DNA of 64,000 nucleotides from Deltaproteobacteria bacterium (GCA_020850995.1 JADZDP010000116.1:43709-107708); one strand, 5' to 3'. Numbered from the stretch's first letter, positions 19,341 through 28,544 are shown. Translations and numbers: made by a program. Notes: generated by a model not told the origin, from the letters alone.

Positions 19341-19945
19341 GACAAGAGCCCCTGCTGCGCCGCCAGCTCGCGGATGTGCTCCTTGAGGCGCTCGAAGCGC
19401 TTGCGCAGGGCCGCGTGTTGGCGCTTGCGCTCGCTGGCGTCGCCCTCATCGAGCTCGAGCGCACTCGCGATCTCTCCCCACGAGAGCCCGCGATCGACGC
19501 GCAACACCAGCAGCTCGCGCTCGTCATCGCTGAGCTGGGCGCGCAGCGCATGCAGCTGGTCTTTCACCTCGGTGCGCCGCCAGCGCGTGGTGGCGCTGTG
19601 CAGCTCGGCGGCCATGCGCTCGACCACGCTCGCTTGCGAGAGCGGCAAGTCGCGCGCGGCGCGCGCGCTCTCGCGCAGCACGCGCAAGGCCGCGCGGCGC
19701 GCGATCACGTACAGCCAGGTGCGCAGGCTGGCCTCACCGCGAAAGCCCGGCAGCCCGCGCCAGGTGTCCTCGGCGAAGAGCGCGAAGGCGTCGGCGGCGC
19801 GCTCACCGTCGAGCAGGCGGGCGGCCAGGAAGCCGCCGATCTCGTCGCCGAAGCCCTCGAGGGCGAGCGCGAAGGCCTCGTCGACCTGGCCGCCGTCGCG
19901 CAGCGCCAGCACGCGCGCCGCGAGGTCGGCGCGCGCCTCGCTCAC
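19337..19945 (-). CDS. ECF-type RNA polymerase sigma factor
   Basis: FALFAEDTWRGLPGFRGEASLRTWLYVIARRAAL (region 2) and LSDDERELLVLRVDRGLSWGEIASAL (region 4); 4-bp overlap with kinase gene. Confidence 0.85.
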   Translation of the reverse strand: MSEARADLAARVLALRDGGQVDEAFALALEGFGDEIGGFLAARLLDGERAADAFALFAEDTWRGLPGFRGEASLRTWLYVIARRAALRVLRESARAARDLPLSQASVVERMAAELHSATTRWRRTEVKDQLHALRAQLSDDERELLVLRVDRGLSWGEIASALELDEGDASERKRQHAALRKRFERLKEHIRELAAQQGLLS

Positions 19946-20409
19946 CGCGTGCCCGGCGGCAGCCCGAAGATGAGCCCCTTGCCGCGCAAGAAGGTCGTGA
20001 GCTCGGCCTCGGCGCCCGGCGACAAGGTGCGCCCGTTGAGCGTGTGGCAGGGCACCGACACGTCGACCACGCGGGGGCCGCGCGTGGTCTGGAACAGGAA
20101 GCCGTGCGTGGGCGCGCAGCGCTTGGCGGGCCTGGCGGTGGCCACGCTGTTGGCGAGCGCGATGATGCGGCTGCGCTCGACCTCGATGAGCTCCCAGCGC
20201 CGGCCCACGGTGGGGCAGAAGGTGCGCCCGTCGTCGGCCAAGAGCGCCGCGCAGGTGCGCGCGTCGCCGGGTGCCAGGCCCACGTTGAGCTCGAACACGG
20301 TGCCGCTCTGCACGGTCTCGCGCGGCAGGGGCAGCTCGTGTAGCCCGCCCTTGCCGACCGCACCGCCGAGCGCGCCCACGATGAGGACCGAAGCGATGAG
20401 GAGCTTCAT
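19942..20409 (-). CDS. Hypothetical exported protein
   Basis: Signal peptide MKLLIASVLIVGALGGAVG; overlaps sigma factor start. Confidence 0.6.
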   Translation of the reverse strand: MKLLIASVLIVGALGGAVGKGGLHELPLPRETVQSGTVFELNVGLAPGDARTCAALLADDGRTFCPTVGRRWELIEVERSRIIALANSVATARPAKRCAPTHGFLFQTTRGPRVVDVSVPCHTLNGRTLSPGAEAELTTFLRGKGLIFGLPPGTR

Positions 20410-20411
20410 GG

Positions 20412-22898
20412 CTACTCCGCGGCCTTGTGCGTCGTTGGCTGCGCGCCGTCGCGCTGCTGCCGCAGGCCCGCGAGCACGCGCGCCGGGCTGAGCGGCAGCT
20501 CGAAGTAGCGCACGCCCACGGCGTCGTACACGGCGTTCACCACCGCGGGGATGGTGGAGTGCAAGGGCCCTTCGCCCGCCTCCTTGGCGCCGTAGGGTCC
20601 GTTGCCGTCGGGGCGCTCGATGACGCTCGCGAAGATCGCTGGCGTGTCGAGCGTGGTGGGGATGCGGTAGTCGAGCAGGCTTGGGCCCACCAACATGCCG
20701 CCGCGCCGCGCCGCCGAGGCCGCGGGAACGCCCACGGCGTCGGCGCCGTAGAGCATGTTCTCCAGAAACACCTCGGCGGCGCCCATGTAGGTCGAGCCCT
20801 CGATCTGGCCCTCGACCAGCACGGGGTTGATGGCGGTGCCGCAGTCGTGCGCCACCCACACCTTGACGACGTCGATCTTGCCGGTCTCGGTGTCGACCTC
20901 CACCTCGGCCACGTGCGCTGTCGACGAGTAGGCGGGCGAGGCGCCGATGGTGCCGCCGCGGTAGTCGCCGCCGCGCGGGTGCGTGCGATAGCCGCCGGTG
21001 GCGCCGAGCGTGCCGAAGCGCGCCTCGGCGAGCTTGAAGGCCTCGGCGCTGCTGATGCTCTGCTGGGTGTCGTGGCGCGCCCACACCTTGCCGTGGCCGA
21101 GCAGCACGTCGTCGGGCTCGCACTGCCACGCGCGCGCCACCGCCTCTTGCACCTGCTCGCGCAGCCGGCGGCAGGCCTCGAGCGCGGCGTGGCCCATCAT
21201 CAAGGTCACGCGCGACGAGTAGGCGCCGAGGTCCACGGGCGTGAGGTCGGTGTCGGACGAGACCACGCGCACGTGCTCGGGGCGCACGCCCAGCTCCTCG
21301 CACGCGATGGTCATGAGCACGGTGTCGCTGCCTTGGCCGATGTCGGACGCGCCCGAGAACATCGTCACGCGCCCCGAGCGATCGAGCTTCACCTGCACGC
21401 CCGACTGCGGCATCTCGTTTGGGTAGATGGGGTAGTTGGTCCCCGAGATGTACATCGACGATGCGACACCGAGGCCCCGGCGCTTAGTTCCCCGCTCGGA
21501 TGCGTTGGCGCCGAGCTTGCCGCGCCGCTCCCGCCAGCGGCTGGCGCGCTCGACGGCGTCCAGGCACTGCAAGAGCCCCGAGCTGCCCAGGCGCTGGCCG
21601 TTCACCAGCGTGACGTTCTCGCCCGCGAAGTTGCGCCGCCGCAGCTCGATGGGATCCATGCCGAGCTGCTCGGCCAGCATGTCGAGGTGACATTCAAAGG
21701 CGAAGCGCGGCTGTACGCTGCCATGCCCGCGCTTGGGGCCGCAGGCGGGCTTGTTGGTGTAGTAGCGCGTGGCGTCGAAGGCGTAGCTCTCCATGGCCAC
21801 GGGACCCGTGAGGATCTGCCCCGCGTAGTACGCCGTGATCATGCCGAAGCTCGCGTAGGCGCCACCGTCGAGGTCGATGACGCTCTTGACCGCCTTGAGC
21901 TGGCCCTGCCGGTCGGCCGCCGTGGTGAAGCGCATGCGCATGGGGTGGCGCCCGCGGTGCGCCAAGAACACCTCTTCGCGCGTGTACAGGCACTTCACCG
22001 GGCGCCCGGTCATCATGGCCAGCTTGGCGACGACGAACTCGAGCGTGAAGGGCTCGCTCTTGCCGCCGAAGGCACCGCCCACGGGCGGTTGGATGACGCG
22101 CACCTGCGCCTCGGGGAGGCCGAGCACGTGCGCCAGGTCGCGGTGCAGGTAGTGCGGCACCTGGGTCGACGAGATGACCGTGAGCAGGCCCTGCGCGCCG
22201 GGCCCGCCCTCGACGAGCCCGATGGCGCAGTGGGGCTCGATGGGCGCGTGCGTGGTGCCGCAGTAGAAGAAGGAGTCCTCGACGACGGCGCCGTCCTTGC
22301 GGCAGGCCTCGATGTTGTCGTCGACGGGCCCAAAGGACAGCTCTACGCGCTTGGTGACGTTGCCCTGCTTGGCGTGCTCGTTGACCTTGCTCTCGGGCGC
22401 GTCCCCCGTGCGCTTGGCGGTGTCGACGTCGAGCACCGGCGTGAGATCCTGGTACTCGACGCGCAGGGCACGCACGGCGGCGTTGGCGGTCTCCTCGTCG
22501 ATGGCCGCTACGGCCGCCACCGGCTCGCCCACGTAGCGCACCTTGTCGACGGCGAGCGCGGTCTCGTCTTGGGTCCAGGGGATGATGCCGAACTTGGTGG
22601 GCAGCTCGCGCCCGGTGATGACCGCGTGCACGCCGGGGATGGCCAGCGCGGGCTCCACGTCGACGCGCACGATGCGCGCGTGGGGGCGCGTGCTGCGCTT
22701 GAGCTTGCAGCACAGCATGCCGGGGAAGGCGTAGTCATCGGCGAAGCGGGTGCGCCCGAGCGCCTTCTCGGCGCCGTCGATCTTGCGGCCGCGCGCGCCG
22801 ACGCCGTGATCGCCCTCTTGCCGCCGCAGCGCCGCGTCGACGATGGTGGAGCCGTGGGGAAAGTACGGCGCCTTGAGGGTGCTCTCGCCGTCGCTCAC
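20412..22898 (-). CDS. hcrA: Molybdopterin-binding xanthine-oxidase-family dehydrogenase, alpha subunit (4-hydroxybenzoyl-CoA reductase-like)
   Basis: YVGEPVAAVAA, QPPVGGAFGGKSEPFTLE, SGASDIGQGSDTVL; GTG start overlapping hcrC stop. Confidence 0.85.
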   Translation of the reverse strand: MSDGESTLKAPYFPHGSTIVDAALRRQEGDHGVGARGRKIDGAEKALGRTRFADDYAFPGMLCCKLKRSTRPHARIVRVDVEPALAIPGVHAVITGRELPTKFGIIPWTQDETALAVDKVRYVGEPVAAVAAIDEETANAAVRALRVEYQDLTPVLDVDTAKRTGDAPESKVNEHAKQGNVTKRVELSFGPVDDNIEACRKDGAVVEDSFFYCGTTHAPIEPHCAIGLVEGGPGAQGLLTVISSTQVPHYLHRDLAHVLGLPEAQVRVIQPPVGGAFGGKSEPFTLEFVVAKLAMMTGRPVKCLYTREEVFLAHRGRHPMRMRFTTAADRQGQLKAVKSVIDLDGGAYASFGMITAYYAGQILTGPVAMESYAFDATRYYTNKPACGPKRGHGSVQPRFAFECHLDMLAEQLGMDPIELRRRNFAGENVTLVNGQRLGSSGLLQCLDAVERASRWRERRGKLGANASERGTKRRGLGVASSMYISGTNYPIYPNEMPQSGVQVKLDRSGRVTMFSGASDIGQGSDTVLMTIACEELGVRPEHVRVVSSDTDLTPVDLGAYSSRVTLMMGHAALEACRRLREQVQEAVARAWQCEPDDVLLGHGKVWARHDTQQSISSAEAFKLAEARFGTLGATGGYRTHPRGGDYRGGTIGASPAYSSTAHVAEVEVDTETGKIDVVKVWVAHDCGTAINPVLVEGQIEGSTYMGAAEVFLENMLYGADAVGVPAASAARRGGMLVGPSLLDYRIPTTLDTPAIFASVIERPDGNGPYGAKEAGEGPLHSTIPAVVNAVYDAVGVRYFELPLSPARVLAGLRQQRDGAQPTTHKAAE

Positions 22899-23446
22899 GC
22901 CGGCTCCTTGGGGGGCTGCTCGCCCGCTGCTGCTGGGCGCGTGGCGGCCAAGAGCGTGGCCTCGAGGATCTTGGTGTAGCCGGTGCAACGGCACAGGTTG
23001 CCCGAGAGGGCTTGCTGGATCTGCGGCAGCGTGGGGCGCGGGTTCTCGTCGAGCAGCGCGCGCGCCGACAGCATCATGCCGCTCTGGCAGAAGCCGCACT
23101 GCAAGGCGCCGCATCGATCGAAGGCGTCTTGCACGGGGTCGAGCTTGCCCTTGGTGGCGAGGCCCTCGATGGTCGTGATCTCCTTGCCCTCGACGTCGAC
23201 CGCCAGGGTCAGGCACGAGAGCACGGGTGCGCGCCTGTTGTCGGCGTCGGCGACCAGCACGGTGCACGCGCCACAGTCGCCCTTGTCGCAGCCCTGCTTG
23301 GTGCCGGTGAGCTGGAGCTGGTAGCGCAGCACCTCGAGGAGCGTGTGGTGCTCGGCCACCGCCACATCGTGGGTGGCGCCGTTCACGAGGAGGCGCACCA
23401 GGCGTGTGCGCTTGGTGGCGGTGGGGCCGGAGTCGGGCGCGGTCAT
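22895..23446 (-). CDS. hcrC: (2Fe-2S)-binding gamma subunit of xanthine-oxidase-family enzyme
   Basis: GCDKGDCGACTVLV and GALQCGFCQSGMM...NLCRCTGY, the two [2Fe-2S] motifs. Confidence 0.9.
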   Translation of the reverse strand: MTAPDSGPTATKRTRLVRLLVNGATHDVAVAEHHTLLEVLRYQLQLTGTKQGCDKGDCGACTVLVADADNRRAPVLSCLTLAVDVEGKEITTIEGLATKGKLDPVQDAFDRCGALQCGFCQSGMMLSARALLDENPRPTLPQIQQALSGNLCRCTGYTKILEATLLAATRPAAAGEQPPKEPA

Positions 23447-23535
23447 CGACGTCGGGCTAGCAGCCGCGAGTGAGGTGGGAAAGGGCGTGGAGGCCTGGGG
23501 CCATGCGGTGCGCGTCACGTCGACCCGGGAGCGCG

Positions 23536-24246
23536 CTACTCCTCGACCACGCGTGACACGAAGCGCCCCTCGTGCAGCACGATGCGCGTGCGGTGCGGGA
23601 ACACGCGCGCGCGCTCGTGGTGCAGCGGATCGCCGGGCAGCGCGAGGATGATGGCGTCCCCGTAGATGAGGTGCGGCACGATGGTGGGCAGCGGGTGACG
23701 CACCGACGCCGCAGCCTCGGCGATGGAGGCGAAGGCCGCCAGATCCTCGACGGTGGCGAGGGTCGGCGGCATGAGCACGAGCTCTCCGCGCGCTTGCGCC
23801 GCCAGCGCCGCCTTGGGCGAGTGCCACGCGTGCGCCACGGCCTCGTGCTCGTCGATGGTGGCCTCCGTGTGCGCGGGCACCGGCGCCAAGAAGAACCAGG
23901 TGTCAAAGCGCTTGGGTTCGGCTTCGGGCGTGATCCAGTGTGCCCACGCCGCCAGGCTCGCGGGATCCACGTCGAGCCCGGCCTCTTCCTTGGTCTCGCG
24001 CACCGCGCCGGCCAGCACGCGCGCCGCGTCGCTGGCCGGCAGCTCGGGGAGCACGGCCGCGGCGACCTCGATTGAAACGCCGCCGTCGCTGTCTTCCACG
24101 CGCCCGCCGGGAAACACATGAGCGCCGCCCATGAAGCCGCTCTGGCCGTGGCGCTTGACGAACAGGATCTCGAAGCCGTGCTCGCGCGGGCGGCACAGGA
24201 TGATGGTGGCGGCGAGCCGAGGAATGGCGGGCGTGGTCACCTGCAT
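23536..24246 (-). CDS. NUDIX hydrolase
   Basis: MGGAHVFPGGRVED...AAVRETKEEAGLD-type Nudix box (GAVRETKEEAGLD). Confidence 0.85.
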   Translation of the reverse strand: MQVTTPAIPRLAATIILCRPREHGFEILFVKRHGQSGFMGGAHVFPGGRVEDSDGGVSIEVAAAVLPELPASDAARVLAGAVRETKEEAGLDVDPASLAAWAHWITPEAEPKRFDTWFFLAPVPAHTEATIDEHEAVAHAWHSPKAALAAQARGELVLMPPTLATVEDLAAFASIAEAAASVRHPLPTIVPHLIYGDAIILALPGDPLHHERARVFPHRTRIVLHEGRFVSRVVEE

Positions 24247-24289
24247 GACATTCCATGTATGGTGCTCGCGGCCAAGTGTGGAGGGACGC

Positions 24290-24742
24290 GTGGCGGATCC
24301 AGGCATCGTCCTCGTCGTGGCGAAGGGCCCAGACGCCGGGCGCAGCTTCGATGTCCCCGTGGGCTCCTATCGAGTACTGGGCCGGAACGACGGCCTGCTC
24401 GGCGGCACGGCCGTGCAGCCGCGCGGCGAGCAGCGTCGCCTCGAACGTGAAGATCAGAAGACCGCCGCCGAGCACTTACGGCGCCGCGCCGCGCCTGGCC
24501 TCGCGGGCGCACGCTCGGAGGTGGCGGCGTTCACGCGCGAGATCGACGTCGATCTGTCGGACGAAGCAGTGTCGCAGACCCACGCGATGATCTTCTGCGA
24601 CGAGGCGGGCGCCTCCATCGTCGACGTCGCCAGTACCAACGGCACCTTCGTCAACGGCGACAAGGTGAGCGAGAGCGCGCTGGTGCCGGGCGATCTCGTG
24701 CGCGTCGGGGAGACGCGCGTCGAGGTGCGCGCGGGTGGGTGA
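24290..24742 (+). CDS. FHA-domain protein with internal insertion
   Basis: PVGSYRVLGRND ... VSQTHAMIFCDEAGASIVDVASTNGTFVNGDKV; GTG start VADPGIVLVV. Confidence 0.7.
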   Translation: MADPGIVLVVAKGPDAGRSFDVPVGSYRVLGRNDGLLGGTAVQPRGEQRRLEREDQKTAAEHLRRRAAPGLAGARSEVAAFTREIDVDLSDEAVSQTHAMIFCDEAGASIVDVASTNGTFVNGDKVSESALVPGDLVRVGETRVEVRAGG

Positions 24743-24748
24743 GATGGC

Positions 24749-25174
24749 GTGACGCTCCACGTGGCGGGCTGGTACGATGCCATCGTGACCGACGTCGAGC
24801 GCTTGCAGGAGTTCTTTCGACGGGCACCGCTCGACGCGGCGGCCGCCTGGCTCTTCGGCAGCACCGCGCGCGGCACCGCGCGCTGCGACAGCGACGTCGA
24901 CGTCGCTGTCCTGTTCGCCCATACCCCGACGAGCACGCTGGCGGCGCAGCCCTTCGCGCTCGAGGACGAGCTGCGCGCGCTACTCGGCAAGCCGACGCAG
25001 GTCGTGGCGCTCAACCGCGCGCCCGTCGACCTCGTGCATCGCGTGCTGCGCGACGGCATCCTGGTGTTCGAAGGAGACCGGTCGGCGCGCGTGCGCTTCG
25101 AAGTGAAAGCGCGCAACGAGTACTTCGACCTCCTGCCCATGCTCCAGCGTTACCGCGGGACGCTCGCGCCATGA
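24749..25174 (+). CDS. mntA: MNT-domain nucleotidyltransferase antitoxin, MntA-like
   Basis: GSTARGTARCDSDVD matches GSx10DxD; 4-bp overlap with HEPN gene. Confidence 0.85.
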   Translation: MTLHVAGWYDAIVTDVERLQEFFRRAPLDAAAAWLFGSTARGTARCDSDVDVAVLFAHTPTSTLAAQPFALEDELRALLGKPTQVVALNRAPVDLVHRVLRDGILVFEGDRSARVRFEVKARNEYFDLLPMLQRYRGTLAP

Positions 25175-25593
25175 CCGACGAGGAGCTCATCGCCAAGAAG
25201 CTCGCGTTCATCGACACCTGCGTGCACGAGCTCACGACCCTGGCGCGCCCCGACGCCATCCCCGGCGACGTGCGCGAGCTGCGCTTCGTCGAGCACACCC
25301 TCCAGGTCGCCATCCAGGCCGCCCTCGACGTCGCCTCGCACATCGTGTCTGACGAGCGGCTCGGCGAGCCGGCCAACAACCGCGAGCTCTTCGACCTGCT
25401 CGCTGGCGCCGGCTACCTCGAGCGGAGCCAGGTCGCGGCGCTGCGCGACATGGCCGGCTTTCGCAACGTGTTGGTCCACGCCTACACCGCCGTCGATCCG
25501 GGGATCCTCAAAGACGTCCTCAGCCATCGCCTCGGCGATTTGTCCGCATTCGGTGTGGCCATCCGTCGTCGGATGGCCGCAGCGCGCGCGTGA
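25171..25593 (+). CDS. hepT: HEPN-domain (DUF86) RNase toxin, HepT-like
   Basis: RNVLVHAY matches Rx4HxY; DUF86-like LRFVEHTLQVAIQAALDVASHIVSDE. Confidence 0.85.
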   Translation: MTDEELIAKKLAFIDTCVHELTTLARPDAIPGDVRELRFVEHTLQVAIQAALDVASHIVSDERLGEPANNRELFDLLAGAGYLERSQVAALRDMAGFRNVLVHAYTAVDPGILKDVLSHRLGDLSAFGVAIRRRMAAARA

Positions 25594-25596
25594 GCG

Positions 25597-26229
25597 CTAC
25601 CCCCGCCGCCTGCTCATGACCTCGCGCGCGGTCGCGACGTCGACGCCGAAGAGCCGCCGGTAGTCCTCGGGAGTGTCGACGTCCTCGAGCACGTGGCGCT
25701 CGAGCCACGGCAGGAGCGCCACGTCCTTGTCGAGCGCATCGAGCACGGCGCGCGGACCGCCGCGCGAGGCGCAGCTGAGCAAGAGCTCGAAGGTCACGCG
25801 CGCGAAGGCCACCGGGTGACCGCGTCGGCCGTCGACCTCGGGGGCAACCGCGGCGGCGCGCTGACAGAGCTGGGCGAGCGATCGCACCAGCTCCACGTCG
25901 AGAAAGGGGCAGTCGACGGGCGTGAGCACGAGCGCGTCGGGCTCGGCCGCGTGGCGCAGCGCGGTCACCACCGAGCCCGCCAGGCCGTCCTCGGGGAGCT
26001 CGTTGTGCGAGCACAGCACCGGCAGGTGCGCGAGCGCATGCTCGACCGCGGCGCCGTCGTCGTCCGGCGGGATGGTCACCACCACGGGGTCGAGCCCGGC
26101 GCTCAAGAACACGTGGGCGATGCGCTCGACGAACGTGGTGGCGCCCGAGAAGGGCAAGAGCGCCTTGCATGCCCCCATGCGCACCGAGCTGCCGGCAGCG
26201 GCGATGAGGCCCGCGGCGCGCCAGCTCAC
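25597..26229 (-). CDS. MocA/MobA-like nucleotidyltransferase (molybdenum cofactor cytidylyltransferase family)
   Basis: AGLIAAAGSSVRMGACKALLPFSG, LVLTPVDCPFL, DVDTPEDYRRLFG. Confidence 0.8.
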   Translation of the reverse strand: MSWRAAGLIAAAGSSVRMGACKALLPFSGATTFVERIAHVFLSAGLDPVVVTIPPDDDGAAVEHALAHLPVLCSHNELPEDGLAGSVVTALRHAAEPDALVLTPVDCPFLDVELVRSLAQLCQRAAAVAPEVDGRRGHPVAFARVTFELLLSCASRGGPRAVLDALDKDVALLPWLERHVLEDVDTPEDYRRLFGVDVATAREVMSRRRG

Positions 26230-26236
26230 CAGGCCC

Positions 26237-27055
26237 TCACCCAGCGACCTGGGCGCGAACGCCGCGCGGCTTGCGCCCCGCGGCCTCGGCGGCGCGCCGC
26301 ACGTGCACCATCTGCGCCACGATAGAGACCGCGATCTCCTCGGGGGTCTCGGCGCCAATGTCGAGCCCGGCGGGGCTCACCAGGCGCTCCACCTGCGCGG
26401 CGTCGATGCCCTTGGCCAGGCAGCGCTCGCGCGTCAACAGCGCCTTGCGCTGACTGCCAACCATCGCCAGGTAGCGCGCCGGTCGCGTGATGATGCGCTC
26501 CACGATCTCTTGGTCACGCTGGTGATCGTGGGTGGCGACCACCACGAACGCGTCGGGGCCGAAGGGCAGGCGCGCGAGGTCCTCGCCCTCGTAGTCGTCG
26601 ACGAGCGCGCACGCGTCGGGGAAGCGCTCCTCGGTCAAGAGCTCCTCGCGCGGATCGGCGACGTGCACGTCGAAGCCGGCGGCGGCGGCCGCCTTGCACA
26701 AGGCCTGGCCGAGGTGGCCGGCGCCAAACAAGAGCAGGGGTGGTCGCATGCGCAGTGCCTCGATGAAGATGCTCATCTTGCCGCCGCAGCACATGCCGAG
26801 CTGCGCGGTGAGCGCGACCTCGAGCAGGCGCGGCCGCGTGGTGGCGATGACCTCGAGCGCCGCGCGCCGCGCCTCGTGCTCGATGGCGCCGCCGCCCACG
26901 GTGCCCTCGACGCGGCCAAGCTCGCTGCCGTCGGCCACCACCACCATGCTCGCGCCCGCCTTGCGTGGCGTGCTGCCTTCGGTGGCGACCACGGTGCACA
27001 GGGCCGCCGGATGCGCACCGGCGGCGATCTCGGCGAGGCGGGCAGGGGGAAGCAC
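26237..27055 (-). CDS. xdhC: XdhC family protein (molybdenum enzyme maturation)
   Basis: CTVVATEGSTPRKAGASMVV, GGGAIEHEARRAAL, MCCGGKMSIFIE, LLLFGAGHLGQAL. Confidence 0.88.
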   Translation of the reverse strand: MLPPARLAEIAAGAHPAALCTVVATEGSTPRKAGASMVVVADGSELGRVEGTVGGGAIEHEARRAALEVIATTRPRLLEVALTAQLGMCCGGKMSIFIEALRMRPPLLLFGAGHLGQALCKAAAAAGFDVHVADPREELLTEERFPDACALVDDYEGEDLARLPFGPDAFVVVATHDHQRDQEIVERIITRPARYLAMVGSQRKALLTRERCLAKGIDAAQVERLVSPAGLDIGAETPEEIAVSIVAQMVHVRRAAEAAGRKPRGVRAQVAG

Positions 27056-27094
27056 GTCCCGAGTATGCCGTGTCGAGGCGAACCGCGCCTCGGG

Positions 27095-27955
27095 CTACTT
27101 CTTCTTGGCCTTGGCAGCCTTGGCCTTGGCGGCCGGCTTCTTTGCCGGCTTGGGCGCGGGCTTCTTCGCTGGCTTGGGCGCCGACTTCGGCGCTGGCTTG
27201 CCGGCCTTTGGCGCTGGCTTGGCGGGCGCGGCCTTCGGCGGGGTCGTCTTTGCGGCAGCGGCCTTGGCCGGTGCCGGGGCTGGCTTGGCCGCTGGCGGCG
27301 GCGCTGCTGGCGGCGGCGCCTTGGGCGCGGCGGCCGCGGGCGCGGCCTTCTTGGCGGGCTTGCCGGCGGCGGCGCGCGCCTCGAGCTTGGCGCGCTCGGC
27401 GGCGGCGGCGGCCTCGCGGACCTTGGCGGCGTCGGCCTCGTTCTTGGGGATGGGCTTGGCGGTGCGCCGCTCTTTGATGGTCTGCGGCGCCACGGGCGGC
27501 CACGGTGACTTCGACTTCTTCTCGTCCTTGTCGTTGCGCCACAAGACGCAGGTGACCGTTCCCTGCATGACGCTGTCGTGGTTCTGGTTCTCCGCCCAAA
27601 CGTCGACGTCGATGCGGGCTTCGCCGTTTTGTTCGTAGCGATCGGCCACCATGCCCGTCATGCGCAGGATGTCGCCGGGCCACACGAGCTTGCGGAACTT
27701 GCCGGTGACGGCGAGGATGCGGCCGTTCTCGAGCCAGCGCCCCACCGCTTCGGTGGCGAAGGACAGCGCAATGGCGCCGTGCGCAAACACGCCGCCGTAG
27801 CCGGCGCCCTTGGCGAAATCGTCGTCGAGGTGCAGCGGGCTCCAGTCTTGCGACGCGCCGGCGAACTTGGCGATCTGCACGCGCGTCACGGCCGGCTTGC
27901 TGATAGGCGCGACCTGCTCGCCCTTCTCGATGGAGTCCCAATAGAGCTTCGGCAT
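27095..27955 (-). CDS. MaoC-like hotdog dehydratase fused to histone-H1-like Lys/Ala/Pro tail
   Basis: FAGASQDWSPLHLDDDFAKGAGYGGVFAHGAIAL (MaoC hydratase motif) followed by about 110 aa of KPAKK/PAPK repeats. Confidence 0.82.
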   Translation of the reverse strand: MPKLYWDSIEKGEQVAPISKPAVTRVQIAKFAGASQDWSPLHLDDDFAKGAGYGGVFAHGAIALSFATEAVGRWLENGRILAVTGKFRKLVWPGDILRMTGMVADRYEQNGEARIDVDVWAENQNHDSVMQGTVTCVLWRNDKDEKKSKSPWPPVAPQTIKERRTAKPIPKNEADAAKVREAAAAAERAKLEARAAAGKPAKKAAPAAAAPKAPPPAAPPPAAKPAPAPAKAAAAKTTPPKAAPAKPAPKAGKPAPKSAPKPAKKPAPKPAKKPAAKAKAAKAKKK

Positions 27956-28010
27956 TCGCTTTCGTCCTCGCGGCCGACAGGCCGCCCTTCGCTTCACCAG
28001 CGCTGCGCCC

Positions 28011-28460
28011 CTAGCGGCGCGGCAGCCCGCCCCTGACGACCAAGGTGCGCTGTGCCTCGAAGCGCACGTCGTCGCTCTTCTTGCCGGTGCCCACGACGTC
28101 GATGACGACGAACCCCATGGGGTTGCCGCTGGCCTGCTGCTCATAGACGTCGCGCAGCGTGGTGGTGATGGTCATCTCGTCGCCCGCACACACCGGCTGG
28201 AAGATGGAGACGTGCTCCTGGGCATGCAGCACCTGCTTGGGCTTGAGCTCGAGCAGGTCGGTGATGGGGCTGAAGTCGCCCAAGGAGCCAGCGGCGGAGT
28301 GCGGCAGCATGAGCCCGCCGAGCCCGGCCTGGGCGGCAGCCTTCTCGTCGGTGCACATGGGGTCGCTGATCTCGAGCGCGTCGACGAAGCGCTTCACCAG
28401 CCCACGCTCCACCACAATCGTCTTGGTCGTGCTGGTGCCGAGGTGCGCTTTCTGCTTCAT
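28011..28460 (-). CDS. MaoC-like / FAS1-like dehydratase N-domain hotdog protein
   Basis: VVERGLVKRFVDALEISDPMCTDEKAA ... HAQEHVSIFQPVCAGDEMTITTTLRDVYEQQ. Confidence 0.75.
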   Translation of the reverse strand: MKQKAHLGTSTTKTIVVERGLVKRFVDALEISDPMCTDEKAAAQAGLGGLMLPHSAAGSLGDFSPITDLLELKPKQVLHAQEHVSIFQPVCAGDEMTITTTLRDVYEQQASGNPMGFVVIDVVGTGKKSDDVRFEAQRTLVVRGGLPRR

Positions 28461-28513
28461 CGCCGCCCTCCAGGGCAGTCACCCGATCGCTGACGCGACG
28501 AGTCACCGTGCAA

Positions 28514-28543
28514 CCACCTGAAAATACACGGTATTTCAGGTGG
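28514..28543. promoter_or_regulatory. Inverted repeat upstream of the dehydratase operon (possible operator or terminator of upstream MCE operon)
   Basis: CCACCTGAAAATAC-ACG-GTATTTCAGGTGG. Confidence 0.5.
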
Positions 28544-28544
28544 A

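Noticed and set aside
17868-19973. 701-aa plus-strand ORF
   Set aside because: Antisense to kinase and sigma factor genes with clear motifs
20427-22979. 850-aa plus-strand ORF
   Set aside because: Antisense to hcrA, which has clear catalytic motifs; composition biased to H/A/R/V
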